43,924 nt of DNA from Phycisphaeraceae bacterium. Lineage in GTDB: Bacteria; Planctomycetota; Phycisphaerae; Phycisphaerales; Phycisphaeraceae. Below are positions 1-6,663 of the stretch, piece after piece. The notes beneath the pieces were generated by a model that saw only the letters and a list, made by a program, of their open reading frames with translations, had not been told where the DNA came from and ran no database searches. The position numbers and the translations under genes were made by a program. The stretch's first letter is position 1. Each line of letters opens with the position of its first letter. The stretch is from assembly GCA_029260655.1 (NCBI GenBank), contig JAJDCU010000044.1:1-43924 (forward strand), read 5' to 3'.

Positions 1-265
1 CGCCTTTTGAGCGTGGCTTTTTGTGGGGGCAGCCCGCGAGTCCAGGTCCTTTTAATCTTTGGATGCTCAGGGGAGTCGGTTAACCGCCATCGTGAGGTTG
101 TCGGCAGACGCGATTCAAAAAGTCACGCCTCCACTAAGGGACGGAAAGTCGCGTTTGCGCGCACAGACCTGTCGCGTGGGGGTGCTTCAATCGTACGTAA
201 GTGGTGGTGCTGAATCGAAATGAAAATTTTTGATCGACGTCAACGATTTCGAGTCCGACAGTACC

Positions 266-283
266 GATCCGTGCGCACGGATC
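266..283. repeat. 18-bp perfect palindrome
   Basis: GATCCGTGCGCACGGATC reads the same on both strands and is not inside a credible gene. It could be a protein-binding site or the foot of a cruciform. Nothing else in the window repeats it that I could find. Confidence 0.5.
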
Positions 284-295
284 CGGTTTACGATG

Positions 296-478
296 AACCG
301 CGAAGGCGCGAAGAGCGCGAAGCTGGATCGGTGGTGGCGGCGTCAAAGTAGATCCTCACGAAGCGCCGCGACTTGTCGCGGCATCCCGCCCGAGGGATAG
401 GGCGAGGCAACCGCCAAGACGCGGAGGGCGCCAGGCAAGCCGGGGGGCGGGGGGGGGAGATCACGGAGGCGCGGAGGA
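296..478. repeat. Degenerate short intergenic repeats (GCGAAG/GCGGAG type)
   Basis: Three related purine-rich blocks occur: about 296-322 (AACCGCGAAGGCGCGAAG followed by a further GCGAAG unit), about 409-435 (AACCGCCAAGACGCGGAG and continuation) and about 462-478 (CACGGAGGCGCGGAGG). They share a period of roughly 8-9 bases. Similar 'aaccgcgaagacgcgaag' tracts are common between genes in environmental bacteria with large genomes. I treat this as a non-coding repeat family member, not a gene. Confidence 0.5.
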
Positions 479-639
479 GTTGAGGTACAGACCCGGTCTC
501 TTACTCTTCCCCGATCCCTTATCCTTCCCAAGTTCCCACGCACACGGAAACGGCCGGTTTTCCAGGGGCTCAAAGAGGTTTTCTAAACGTCATAACCGAT
601 ACCGTATTTCCCCGCGTATCTGCCTCGCCGCAAAAATCC

Positions 640-667
640 TTGACATTAGTCCGCGAGCGTGGATAAT
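640..667 (+). promoter_or_regulatory. Sigma-70 type promoter of first PEP-CTERM gene
   Basis: A perfect -35 box TTGACA (640-645) is followed after 16 bases by GATAAT (662-667). TAATCA at 664-669 with an 18-base spacer is an alternative -10. Transcription would begin near 674 and leave a leader of about 75 bases before the TTG start at 749. This is among the best promoter matches in the window. Confidence 0.65.
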
Positions 668-682
668 CATAAGAGGTTGAAA

Positions 683-726
683 TCCGCTTTGGTCTACTGA
701 AATGACCGACGCGGACTCTGTTTATT
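683..726 (+). promoter_or_regulatory. Leader hairpin plus ACTCTGTTTATT motif
   Basis: In the leader of the first PEP-CTERM gene, TCCGC (683-687) pairs with GCGGA (711-715). Inside it GGTC (691-694) pairs with GACC (704-707), giving a two-tier stem with a 9-base loop. It runs directly into ACTCTGTTTATT (715-726), close to ACTCTGTTATT in the leader of the gene at 13322. It may affect mRNA stability or translation. Confidence 0.4.
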
Positions 727-748
727 CGTTTTGGTGGGGAGGCCGTTT

Positions 749-1513
749 TTGAGAAGCTTCATATCACACTGTATCACACTCGCCGCGGCAATCGGGGTGT
801 GCGTACTCTTGACAGCACCGACCGCTAAGGCGGTTCCGGTCTCCTTCGCCGAGGGTTTCAGCGGTGCGGGGAGTTTGCCCAGTCCGTTCCTCGAGCAGTC
901 GACCGGCGGGACCGCGGCGACCTTCAACGGCGTCAACGCGGCGTTCCCCGGGGCCGGCTCCGGTGGCCGAAGCTATCTGCGGACCGTCGCCGATGATTAC
1001 AATACGGCCTCTTTCGTCGCCGACATCACGGTCACGCTATTATCCAATGGTGGTAACGGCGTCGCGTTCTTCGGCATGGGTACCGGTGAGCCGTTCCCCA
1101 GTTTCTTCAACGAACCTCGCATCGGACCGCACATCTACATGCGGCCCGGGCCCGACAATTTTCTTGGTGGGGCGATCAATTTTACAGACCAGGCCGTGGA
1201 GATTCCGTTTGGCGGCGACCTGGCCGGGACGGGCACGCACCGCTTGCGGATGGTGTGGGACGCAGTGCTCCAACAGATGACCTTCGCCATCGATCAGGAT
1301 TACACCGGCGGTGCGTTTAGCGCCACCAGCACCTTCGGCACGTTTGACGGGTCCAACAACGGATTCGGCATCACCAATTCCCGCATCTTCTTCGGCGGCA
1401 CCAGCGGCACAACCTTCGACGATCTGGTTGTCTCGGTTGTTCCCGAGCCGGCTTCACTGACGATGATGACGCTCGGCAGCCTGCTGTTACGTCGGGCCCG
1501 ACGCGCCGGGTAG
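749..1513 (+). CDS. PEP-CTERM sorting-domain protein
   Basis: Predicted exported surface protein of 254 residues and likely substrate of the exosortase encoded at 6660. An N-terminal signal peptide (basic RSF start, hydrophobic core, AKA-type cleavage near residue 23) precedes a Gly/Ser/Thr-rich beta-sandwich-like region with concanavalin/LamG flavour. The C-terminus has the full PEP-CTERM tripartite signal: VPEPAS, a hydrophobic stretch and a basic RRARRAG tail. I chose TTG at 749 because GGGGAGG (736-742) sits six bases upstream; TTG 731 or GTG 734 would add six or five residues and lack such a site. The gene has its own promoter (640-667) and a structured leader. The class is certain from the C-terminus. 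The binding function of the body is unknown. Confidence 0.85.
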   Translation: MRSFISHCITLAAAIGVCVLLTAPTAKAVPVSFAEGFSGAGSLPSPFLEQSTGGTAATFNGVNAAFPGAGSGGRSYLRTVADDYNTASFVADITVTLLSNGGNGVAFFGMGTGEPFPSFFNEPRIGPHIYMRPGPDNFLGGAINFTDQAVEIPFGGDLAGTGTHRLRMVWDAVLQQMTFAIDQDYTGGAFSATSTFGTFDGSNNGFGITNSRIFFGGTSGTTFDDLVVSVVPEPASLTMMTLGSLLLRRARRAG

Positions 1514-1532
1514 GGCATAGGCCAAGATCGAC

Positions 1533-1568
1533 TCCCGACCCCTTAGATCTTCCCGACCCCTTAGATCT
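1533..1568. repeat. Tandem 18-bp direct repeat
   Basis: TCCCGACCCCTTAGATCT occurs twice head to tail (1533-1550 and 1551-1568), followed by a partial third copy (TCCC). It lies between two PEP-CTERM genes, just after the stop of the first. Probably a slippage duplication. Confidence 0.8.
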
Positions 1569-1618
1569 TCCCAGAAATTGGAGCTGTCCACTGGATCATG
1601 CGGATAATCAGGCAACCA

Positions 1619-1647
1619 TAGACATACACGGGGCAATCTGCTAGAAT
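1619..1647 (+). promoter_or_regulatory. Candidate promoter of second PEP-CTERM gene
   Basis: TAGACA (1619-1624), 17 bases, TAGAAT (1642-1647). The -10 matches five of six consensus positions and the -35 four of six. The leader to ATG 1760 would be about 105 bases. It contains GGTTAC (1648-1653) facing GTAACC (1703-1708), an inner GGCC/GGCC pair (1677-1691), and GTGTC/GACAC arms around 1717-1742. Confidence 0.45.
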
Positions 1648-1759
1648 GGTTACGCTTTCGCAGAATGTTGCTTTCTGGCCTAATGATGGCCTCATGTTTT
1701 TTGTAACCGTTCAGTGTGTCTCTTTAATAACTTCGTGACACAAGAATTGGAACTCGAGG

Positions 1760-2485
1760 ATGGGAAGAAAATCAAGCATTGGAGCAGTTGTTTTATTTCT
1801 GATAGGGGTTCCATGCGGCGCTCAAGCTGCTGTGGTTACTTGGGACGCAACCTCCGGGTTGAAGCCGGACCAAATCGCCTCGCCGTACACGCTGTTCGAT
1901 TCGGCAAGTCCAGAAGATCCGGTTTTGGCGTCAAATATTCTGACGCTGACAACCGACGCGGACACCGAGCTGATGACGTATCAGATGGTCGGCGCCGCCC
2001 TCGATATGCCAGCTGCGCCGCTTATCGAATTTACCATGCAAGTGGTTTCACAGTCGACCTCTTTTCCATCGCTTCGAACGGGTGCCGCGGTGAGTATCAC
2101 AACTCAAAACAGCGTTGGCAATATCGTTTATATTGGCACAGACGAAGTGTTTTTTCTAACGGCCGGAGGAAATCGCGGCCCTGAAAACCTAACCATAGAC
2201 ACCGATACAACTTCTCATGCTTACCGAATCGAAGTTGCGGGATTGGGCGCAGGAAGCACGATTACCTTATTTCAGGACAACATTTCGGTACTCAACCATG
2301 TGCTCATCAACAATGCGCCGAATTTTGGTTCCGAAGCACGAATCTTTTTTGGAAACAACACAACGCTCGCACATGGTGTTTCTCAATGGTCCTTTTTCCA
2401 ACACAACGCCGGCGCTATACCTGAACCAACGACAGGCGCGATGCTATGCTTTCTGCTATGGGCGACCGGACGAAGGAAAAGCTAA
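1760..2485 (+). CDS. PEP-CTERM sorting-domain protein
   Basis: Predicted exported 241-residue surface protein. A short signal peptide (basic GRKS, hydrophobic AVVLFLIGV, cleavage after GAQA near residue 23) leads to a beta-rich, Thr/Asn-rich body. The body resembles LamG-like choice-of-anchor modules: alternating strands, an FFGNN segment, few Cys. The C-terminus is a PEP-CTERM signal of the IPEPTT variant, followed by a short hydrophobic stretch and GRRKS. The ATG follows CTCGAGG, a weak ribosome site. Base composition is less GC-rich than neighbouring housekeeping genes, as is usual for surface proteins. It is one of three likely exosortase substrates in the window. The ligand and function of the body are unknown. 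Confidence 0.82.
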   Translation: MGRKSSIGAVVLFLIGVPCGAQAAVVTWDATSGLKPDQIASPYTLFDSASPEDPVLASNILTLTTDADTELMTYQMVGAALDMPAAPLIEFTMQVVSQSTSFPSLRTGAAVSITTQNSVGNIVYIGTDEVFFLTAGGNRGPENLTIDTDTTSHAYRIEVAGLGAGSTITLFQDNISVLNHVLINNAPNFGSEARIFFGNNTTLAHGVSQWSFFQHNAGAIPEPTTGAMLCFLLWATGRRKS

Positions 2486-2724
2486 AAATCTAAGAAGGGG
2501 GAATGAAAAGGGGTCGGGAGTGAACGCCACGAACTTAAGCCGTAAGTCCGCGCCACGGCGCGCGTAACGTCGGGCTGGCGCGAATTAAAACCTCCTGCGA
2601 TGATGGTGGTGTTGGTGCCAGGAACCTATATCACGGGGTTAGCGTGTCAGGCGACTAGCTCAGTACCGTAACCTGATTCAATATACCAAATCGAACCCCG
2701 CAGATCGTCGATTGCCGCTTCCGC

Positions 2725-3297
2725 TTAACTCATCCCAACTGTCACCGGAACGGGCTGGGGTTTGACGGTGTGTGTCGGTTGGATGGCGATGTTCAGGGGT
2801 CGGCGTTTGCCGTCGGGGCCTTTGGGGGGGATGCCGTCTTGATCGATGATGCGCTGGATGGCCATGACGGCTTCGATGAGTGTTTCGGGGCGCGGGGGGC
2901 AGCCGGGGACGTAGACGTCTACGGGGACGAACTGGTCGACGCCCTGGACGACGGCGTAGGTGTCGAAGACCCCGCCGGTACTGGCGCAGGCGCCCATGGA
3001 GACGACCCATTTGGGTTCGGTCATCTGCTGGTAGATGCGCTGCAGGACGGGGAGCATTTTCACGCTGACCCGGCCGGCGACGATCATGAGGTCTGCCTGT
3101 CGGGGGCTGAAGCGCATGACTTCGGCGCCGAAGCGTGCGAGGTCGTAGCGGCTGGATGCGGTGGCCATGAGTTCGATGCCGCAGCAGGCGGTGGCGAAGG
3201 GCATGGGCCAGATGGCGGAGCGTCTTGACCAGTTGATCAGTTTGGTGATCTGCGTGGTGAGGATGTTGTCGGTGGGGAGCGCGGTTTCGATGCCCAT
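2725..3297 (-). CDS. nuoB: NADH-quinone oxidoreductase subunit B
   Basis: Subunit of respiratory complex I on the cytoplasmic peripheral arm, holding the terminal 4Fe-4S cluster N2 that passes electrons to quinone. The 190 residues include the four ligands expected for the family: adjacent Cys38-Cys39 in [10 protein letters not shown], Cys104 in GACASTGG and Cys133 in PGCPPRPE. The C-terminus is a Pro-rich tail. No other nuo gene is adjacent. The nearest is nuoH, about 16 kb away at 19616 on the other strand, so the operon is broken up here. The gene diverges from the exosortase-locus glycosyltransferase across an intergenic region with a G-tract element. The ATG has only a weak ribosome site. 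Confidence 0.95.
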   Translation of the reverse strand: MGIETALPTDNILTTQITKLINWSRRSAIWPMPFATACCGIELMATASSRYDLARFGAEVMRFSPRQADLMIVAGRVSVKMLPVLQRIYQQMTEPKWVVSMGACASTGGVFDTYAVVQGVDQFVPVDVYVPGCPPRPETLIEAVMAIQRIIDQDGIPPKGPDGKRRPLNIAIQPTHTVKPQPVPVTVGMS

Positions 3298-3308
3298 GTC
3301 TTGATCCT

Positions 3309-3339
3309 GGGTCTGGGGTCTAGGGGCTTGGGTCTGGGG
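3309..3339 (+). repeat. G-tract element (potential G-quadruplex)
   Basis: Five G-runs sit on the plus strand within 31 bases: 3309-3311, 3315-3318, 3323-3326, 3330-3332 and 3336-3339, separated by TCT, TCTA, CTT and TCT. The element lies between divergent nuoB and the glycosyltransferase. Its spacing fits an intramolecular G-quadruplex. Confidence 0.5.
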
Positions 3340-3477
3340 ATTATCGGCAAGGCCGAGCTTCCCTATCCAAGCCTGTGGGTGAATCTTAGGCGAAAGGTGG
3401 GATGGCGTAAACGGACCTTACCCCGGGGAAGGCCGATCAGTTCAGCGGGGAGCGGGGTCTTGCCGATATCCAAGGCG

Positions 3478-4749
3478 ATGACCCCCGACGTATCCTCAAC
3501 GCCCGCAAAAGCCCAGCAGCCTGCCCGCCTGGTCGTTTTTTCCGACGACTTCGGCCGGCACCCATCCAGTTGCCAGCACCTGGTCCGTGAGGTGTTGGCG
3601 ATGAACCGGATGTGCTGCGGGGGCGTGTGTTGCAGTTGTCCGGCGAATCGGGTGCTCTGGGTCAACACGATCGGCACACGCACGCCGGAGCTATCACTTG
3701 CGGACCTGTCCCGGGCTGGGGGGAAGCTGCGGAGCTGGGCGGGCAGACTGGGGGCTGACGTAGGGCCGGGCCTGGCAGACTACCTGACGGTCATCAGCCC
3801 GACGATGTGGCCTGGCTTTAGGCGAAACTGGCAGCGAAAGTTCAACGCCCGCTCGGTCACACAGGCCGTACACCATGCCCTTGGGCCGCGTGTCCCGGGC
3901 GAAGAGCGTATCGCCATCACGACCCTGCCGATCACGGCCGACCTGGTGGGTAAGCTGGATGTCGACCGTTGGGTGTACTACTGCGTCGACGACTTTTCCG
4001 TCTGGCCGGGGCTCGATAGCTCGGTCATGCAGACGATGGAGCGGGAACTGGTCGGGCAGGTTGACGATCTAATCGCGGTGTCGCAGACGCTGCGCGAGCG
4101 CCTTGCCGGCATGGGTCGGGGGGCGTCGCTATTGACGCACGGGATCGATGTGGATCACTGGATGTCGGCGGCGGAGCGTGGTGAGAACGAAAAGCCCCGG
4201 GGTTGGCCGGCCATTGATGGGCCGGTGGTGTTGTTCTGGGGCCTGATCGATCGACGGCTTGATATCCACTGGTGCCGGGCGTTGTCCGAGGGGCTGACCC
4301 GGCGGGGGGGGACGCTGGTGCTTGCCGGCCCACAGCAGTCGCCGGACCCTGCGATTCATCAGCTTGCTAACACGGTCTTGCCCGGACCGGTTTCGTACGA
4401 CGACCTGCCTAGGTGGGCGGCGATGGCGGATGTGCTGGTGATGCCCTATGCCGATGCCCCGGTGACGCGGGCGATGCAGCCATTGAAGCTCAAGGAATAC
4501 CTGGCGACGGGCAGGCCGGTGGTGGTTCGTGATCTCCCATCGACCCGGCCCTGGTACGAGGCCGCCGATGTGGTCGACAACGCGGAGGCCTTCGTGGGTG
4601 CGGTGATGGCCCGTATCGAGACCGGGACCCCGGCCGGTCATACGCAGGCCCGCAGACGGCTGGCATCTGAAACCTGGTCCGAGAAGGCCCGGCAATTCGC
4701 GTCGATATGGATTGACACGCCGGATCACCCGATGAAACACGCCGCATGA
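3478..4749 (+). CDS. Glycosyltransferase of exosortase locus
   Basis: Predicted GT-B fold glycosyltransferase (423 residues), probably adding a sugar during exopolysaccharide assembly tied to the PEP-CTERM system. An N-terminal Rossmann-like segment (FSDDFGRHPSS, RVLWVNTIGTR) is followed by YYCVDDFSVWPG, and by a C-terminal donor-binding half with VLFWGLIDRRLD, TLVLAGPQ, the YDDLP turn, DVLVMPY and MQPLKLKEYLATGRPVV, typical of GT1/GT4-type enzymes. I chose ATG 3478, preceded by CAAGGCG; a longer frame from 3301 translates into unlikely sequence. A short Cys-rich segment (Cys46, 47, 51, 52, 54) lies just before the conserved RVLWVNT strand. The stop overlaps the next gene's start (ATGA). The donor and acceptor cannot be told. 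Confidence 0.8.
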   Translation: MTPDVSSTPAKAQQPARLVVFSDDFGRHPSSCQHLVREVLAMNRMCCGGVCCSCPANRVLWVNTIGTRTPELSLADLSRAGGKLRSWAGRLGADVGPGLADYLTVISPTMWPGFRRNWQRKFNARSVTQAVHHALGPRVPGEERIAITTLPITADLVGKLDVDRWVYYCVDDFSVWPGLDSSVMQTMERELVGQVDDLIAVSQTLRERLAGMGRGASLLTHGIDVDHWMSAAERGENEKPRGWPAIDGPVVLFWGLIDRRLDIHWCRALSEGLTRRGGTLVLAGPQQSPDPAIHQLANTVLPGPVSYDDLPRWAAMADVLVMPYADAPVTRAMQPLKLKEYLATGRPVVVRDLPSTRPWYEAADVVDNAEAFVGAVMARIETGTPAGHTQARRRLASETWSEKARQFASIWIDTPDHPMKHAA

Positions 4750-5429
4750 CGAAACTCAGCACACCATCGCGATCGATCTCCAGCCCGGCCGTACCTCGCC
4801 GGACGCGCACCTTCATGAAGACGATGGGGCGGACGGCGGGATTCGTTTTGGCTTTGCCGAGCCTGTTGGCCTACACGGCGGGTTCGGCGCTGCTTGGCCG
4901 GGAGCGCGCGTTTGCCTGCGCCAGCGAACGCCTGGCGATCCGTGGGGGACAGCTCGGCGTCTACACGAGGCAGGCGTTCTACCGCTACACCACCGGCGGG
5001 ATCGGCCGAGATGTGTGCTTCGGCTTTATGAGCGTCTTCAGCAAGCCCGAGGTGCGGATCGGTCAAAGGGTGTACATCGGCCGGTTCTGCACGGTCGGCT
5101 GGGCGGATATCGAAGACGATGTGATGCTGGCCGACGGTGTGCAGGTCTTGTCAGGCCGGCATCAGCACGGCTCAGACTCGCGGCAGGGCAAGCCCCTGAT
5201 CGACAACCCACAGGTCATCAGCAAGGTCACGATCGGCCGGGGCGCGTGGATCGGCGCCGGCGCGGTGGTGATGGCGGATGTCGGTGAATGCGCGGTGGTC
5301 GCCGCCGGGGCGGTGGTCGTCAGGCCCGTGGCGGATGGCGCCCGGGTCGGCGGCGTGCCCGCCAAACCGCTTACCCTTCAAGATGCCCAGGAGGCCCACG
5401 CCTCCCTTGTTGCTTCCTTCGCCGCCTGA
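4746..5429 (+). CDS. Hexapeptide-repeat acyltransferase
   Basis: Left-handed beta-helix (LbetaH) acyltransferase, 227 residues, of the WbbJ/NodL type that acetylates sugars, probably a polysaccharide building block. A hydrophobic stretch lies near residues 30-50, then hexapeptide repeats (VRIGQRVYIGRFCTVGWADIE; later VTIGRGAWIGAGAVVMADV, ecAVVAAGAVVV) and the usual ending GVPAKPL. The GRHQHG segment sits where a catalytic His is expected. Its ATG overlaps the stop of the glycosyltransferase by four bases, so the two are probably translationally coupled. Acetylation as the reaction is inference from the family. Confidence 0.8.
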   Translation: MTKLSTPSRSISSPAVPRRTRTFMKTMGRTAGFVLALPSLLAYTAGSALLGRERAFACASERLAIRGGQLGVYTRQAFYRYTTGGIGRDVCFGFMSVFSKPEVRIGQRVYIGRFCTVGWADIEDDVMLADGVQVLSGRHQHGSDSRQGKPLIDNPQVISKVTIGRGAWIGAGAVVMADVGECAVVAAGAVVVRPVADGARVGGVPAKPLTLQDAQEAHASLVASFAA

Positions 5430-5469
5430 CACCCCATCGTCGCACGTCCGATAGCCGGCGGGGATAGGG

Positions 5470-5499
5470 GGAGAATCTCCAAGTCCTGCTGTATTCTCC
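5470..5499. promoter_or_regulatory. Inverted repeat upstream of FemAB gene
   Basis: GGAGAAT (5470-5476) faces ATTCTCC (5493-5499) with a 16-base spacer, in the only sizeable gap inside the exosortase locus. It could be an operator or a weak transcript hairpin. There is no T-tract after it, so an intrinsic terminator is unlikely. Confidence 0.35.
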
Positions 5500-5577
5500 G
5501 ATAACGACTCTACGCCCCGTTGCGCGGTGATGGCTGAAACGATCACCAAAAGCAACCGGCGTGAGAAGCGGGTCTGT

Positions 5578-6663
5578 ATGGTCCATGTCCAGGTCATCTA
5601 CGCGATCGACGAAGCGCTTGCAGGGGAAGTCCGTCGTTTCCTCGCGGATGCGCCGCCTGAAACCGGCGCCTGCCACGAGCACGACCCGGGCTGGCTGACC
5701 ATCCTCAGCGAATCGATGGGGCACCTGACGATGGCGGTCGTCGCCCGCGAAGGCGGTGCGACCGGCAAGGGCGGGAAGATCGTCGGGTACCTTCCGCTGG
5801 CGCTGGTCAAGAGCCATTTGTTTGGGCGCTTCCTGGTCAGCCTGCCGTACCTCAACCGCGCAGGGATCGTCGCCGCCGATGCCACGGTTGGCCGGCTGCT
5901 GCTGGAATCCGCGGCGGGCCTTGCCGACCGGTTCGCCGTGCAGTACCTGGAGCTACGGCACCACAGCCGCGCGATCGACCACGCCAGCATCTCACACAAC
6001 CGCGGCGAAAAGGCGCGGATGGTGCTTGACCTGCCTGACGATGAGCAAGCGCTTTGGGATTCCTTGAACGCGAAGGTCCGCAACCAGGTCCGCAAGGGCG
6101 ACAAGGCCGGCCTGTCGATCCGTTTCGGCAAGGCGGCGCTGCTCGATGATTTTTACAGCGTGTTCTCGACGAACATGCGCGACCTGGGCACGCCGGTATA
6201 CCCGCGCAAGCTGTTCGGGTCGATCCTTTCAGCGTTTGACAGCGGCGCGGAGTTGGCGGTGGTCAGCCATGGGGGCCGGGCCGTGGCGGGGGCGTTGCTG
6301 GTCCACGGGCGGGCCGGGGGCTCGATCCAAACACAGGTCCCCTCCGCCAGCAGCCTGCGCAGCGCCAAGCACACCAACGCCAACATGTGGATGTACCACC
6401 GGTTGCTGCTGCGGGCGATACAGCGGAGTTCGGGATCGTTTGATTTTGGCCGGTCCAGCCCGGATTCGGGGACCTATCGTTTCAAGAAGCAGTGGGGGGC
6501 CCAAGCCCACCCGACGACTTGGCAGTACTATTTGCGGTACGGTGATGTCGGTGTGGTCAGGCCGGACAACCCACGGTACCAACGCCGCATCGCCGCGTGG
6601 CAGAAGTTGCCGGTCTGGGTGACCCGGCTGGTCGGCCCGAAAATCGTAAGAGGGATCCCTTGA
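5578..6663 (+). CDS. FemAB-like XrtA/PEP-CTERM-associated protein
   Basis: GNAT-fold FemAB-family protein (361 residues) like those found beside exosortases. Relatives transfer amino acids from aminoacyl-tRNA, and the role in PEP-CTERM systems is unproven. Visible features are the first GNAT half (GKIVGYLPLALVKS, SLPYLNRAGI, LELRHHS), the linker LNAKVRNQVRKGDKAGL typical of the family, and the second half with DFYSVFSTNMRDLGTPVYPRKLF and FDFGRSSPDSGTYRFKKQWGA. I start at ATG 5578, where family-like sequence begins and GAGAAGCGGG lies upstream; ATG 5530 or GTG 5527 would add 16-17 residues. The stop overlaps the exosortase start (TTGA), implying coupling. Confidence 0.8.
   Translation: MVHVQVIYAIDEALAGEVRRFLADAPPETGACHEHDPGWLTILSESMGHLTMAVVAREGGATGKGGKIVGYLPLALVKSHLFGRFLVSLPYLNRAGIVAADATVGRLLLESAAGLADRFAVQYLELRHHSRAIDHASISHNRGEKARMVLDLPDDEQALWDSLNAKVRNQVRKGDKAGLSIRFGKAALLDDFYSVFSTNMRDLGTPVYPRKLFGSILSAFDSGAELAVVSHGGRAVAGALLVHGRAGGSIQTQVPSASSLRSAKHTNANMWMYHRLLLRAIQRSSGSFDFGRSSPDSGTYRFKKQWGAQAHPTTWQYYLRYGDVGVVRPDNPRYQRRIAAWQKLPVWVTRLVGPKIVRGIP

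Larger units (their letters stand above)
1..639. other. Non-coding stretch with degenerate repeats
   Basis: No open frame here has a convincing start, ribosome binding site or recognisable product, and the short frames on both strands read as low-quality Arg/Pro-rich translations. The stretch holds degenerate GAAG/GGAG repeats (296-478), an 18-base perfect palindrome (266-283) and a small GC hairpin (365-382: 7-base arms, loop CTTG). A run of nine Gs lies around 449-457. It ends just before the promoter of the first PEP-CTERM gene. Confidence 0.6.

Noticed and set aside
7-680. Several short open frames on both strands at the window start
   Set aside because: No ribosome site, biased Arg/Pro/Ser translations and overlap with intergenic repeats; I treat them as chance.
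1533-1568. Tandem repeat as a CRISPR array or attachment site
   Set aside because: Two direct copies with no spacers and no cas or integrase gene nearby; it is a simple duplication.
2549-2562. CGCGCC/GGCGCG hairpin after second PEP-CTERM gene as a terminator
   Set aside because: The loop is too tight and no T-run follows, so I do not call it a terminator.
2655-2700. tRNA-like strings (CTAGCTCAGT and AATCGAACCCC)
   Set aside because: The pieces resemble D-arm and reversed T-arm sequences, but they lie on opposite strands, and no acceptor, anticodon or T-stem pairing can be built.
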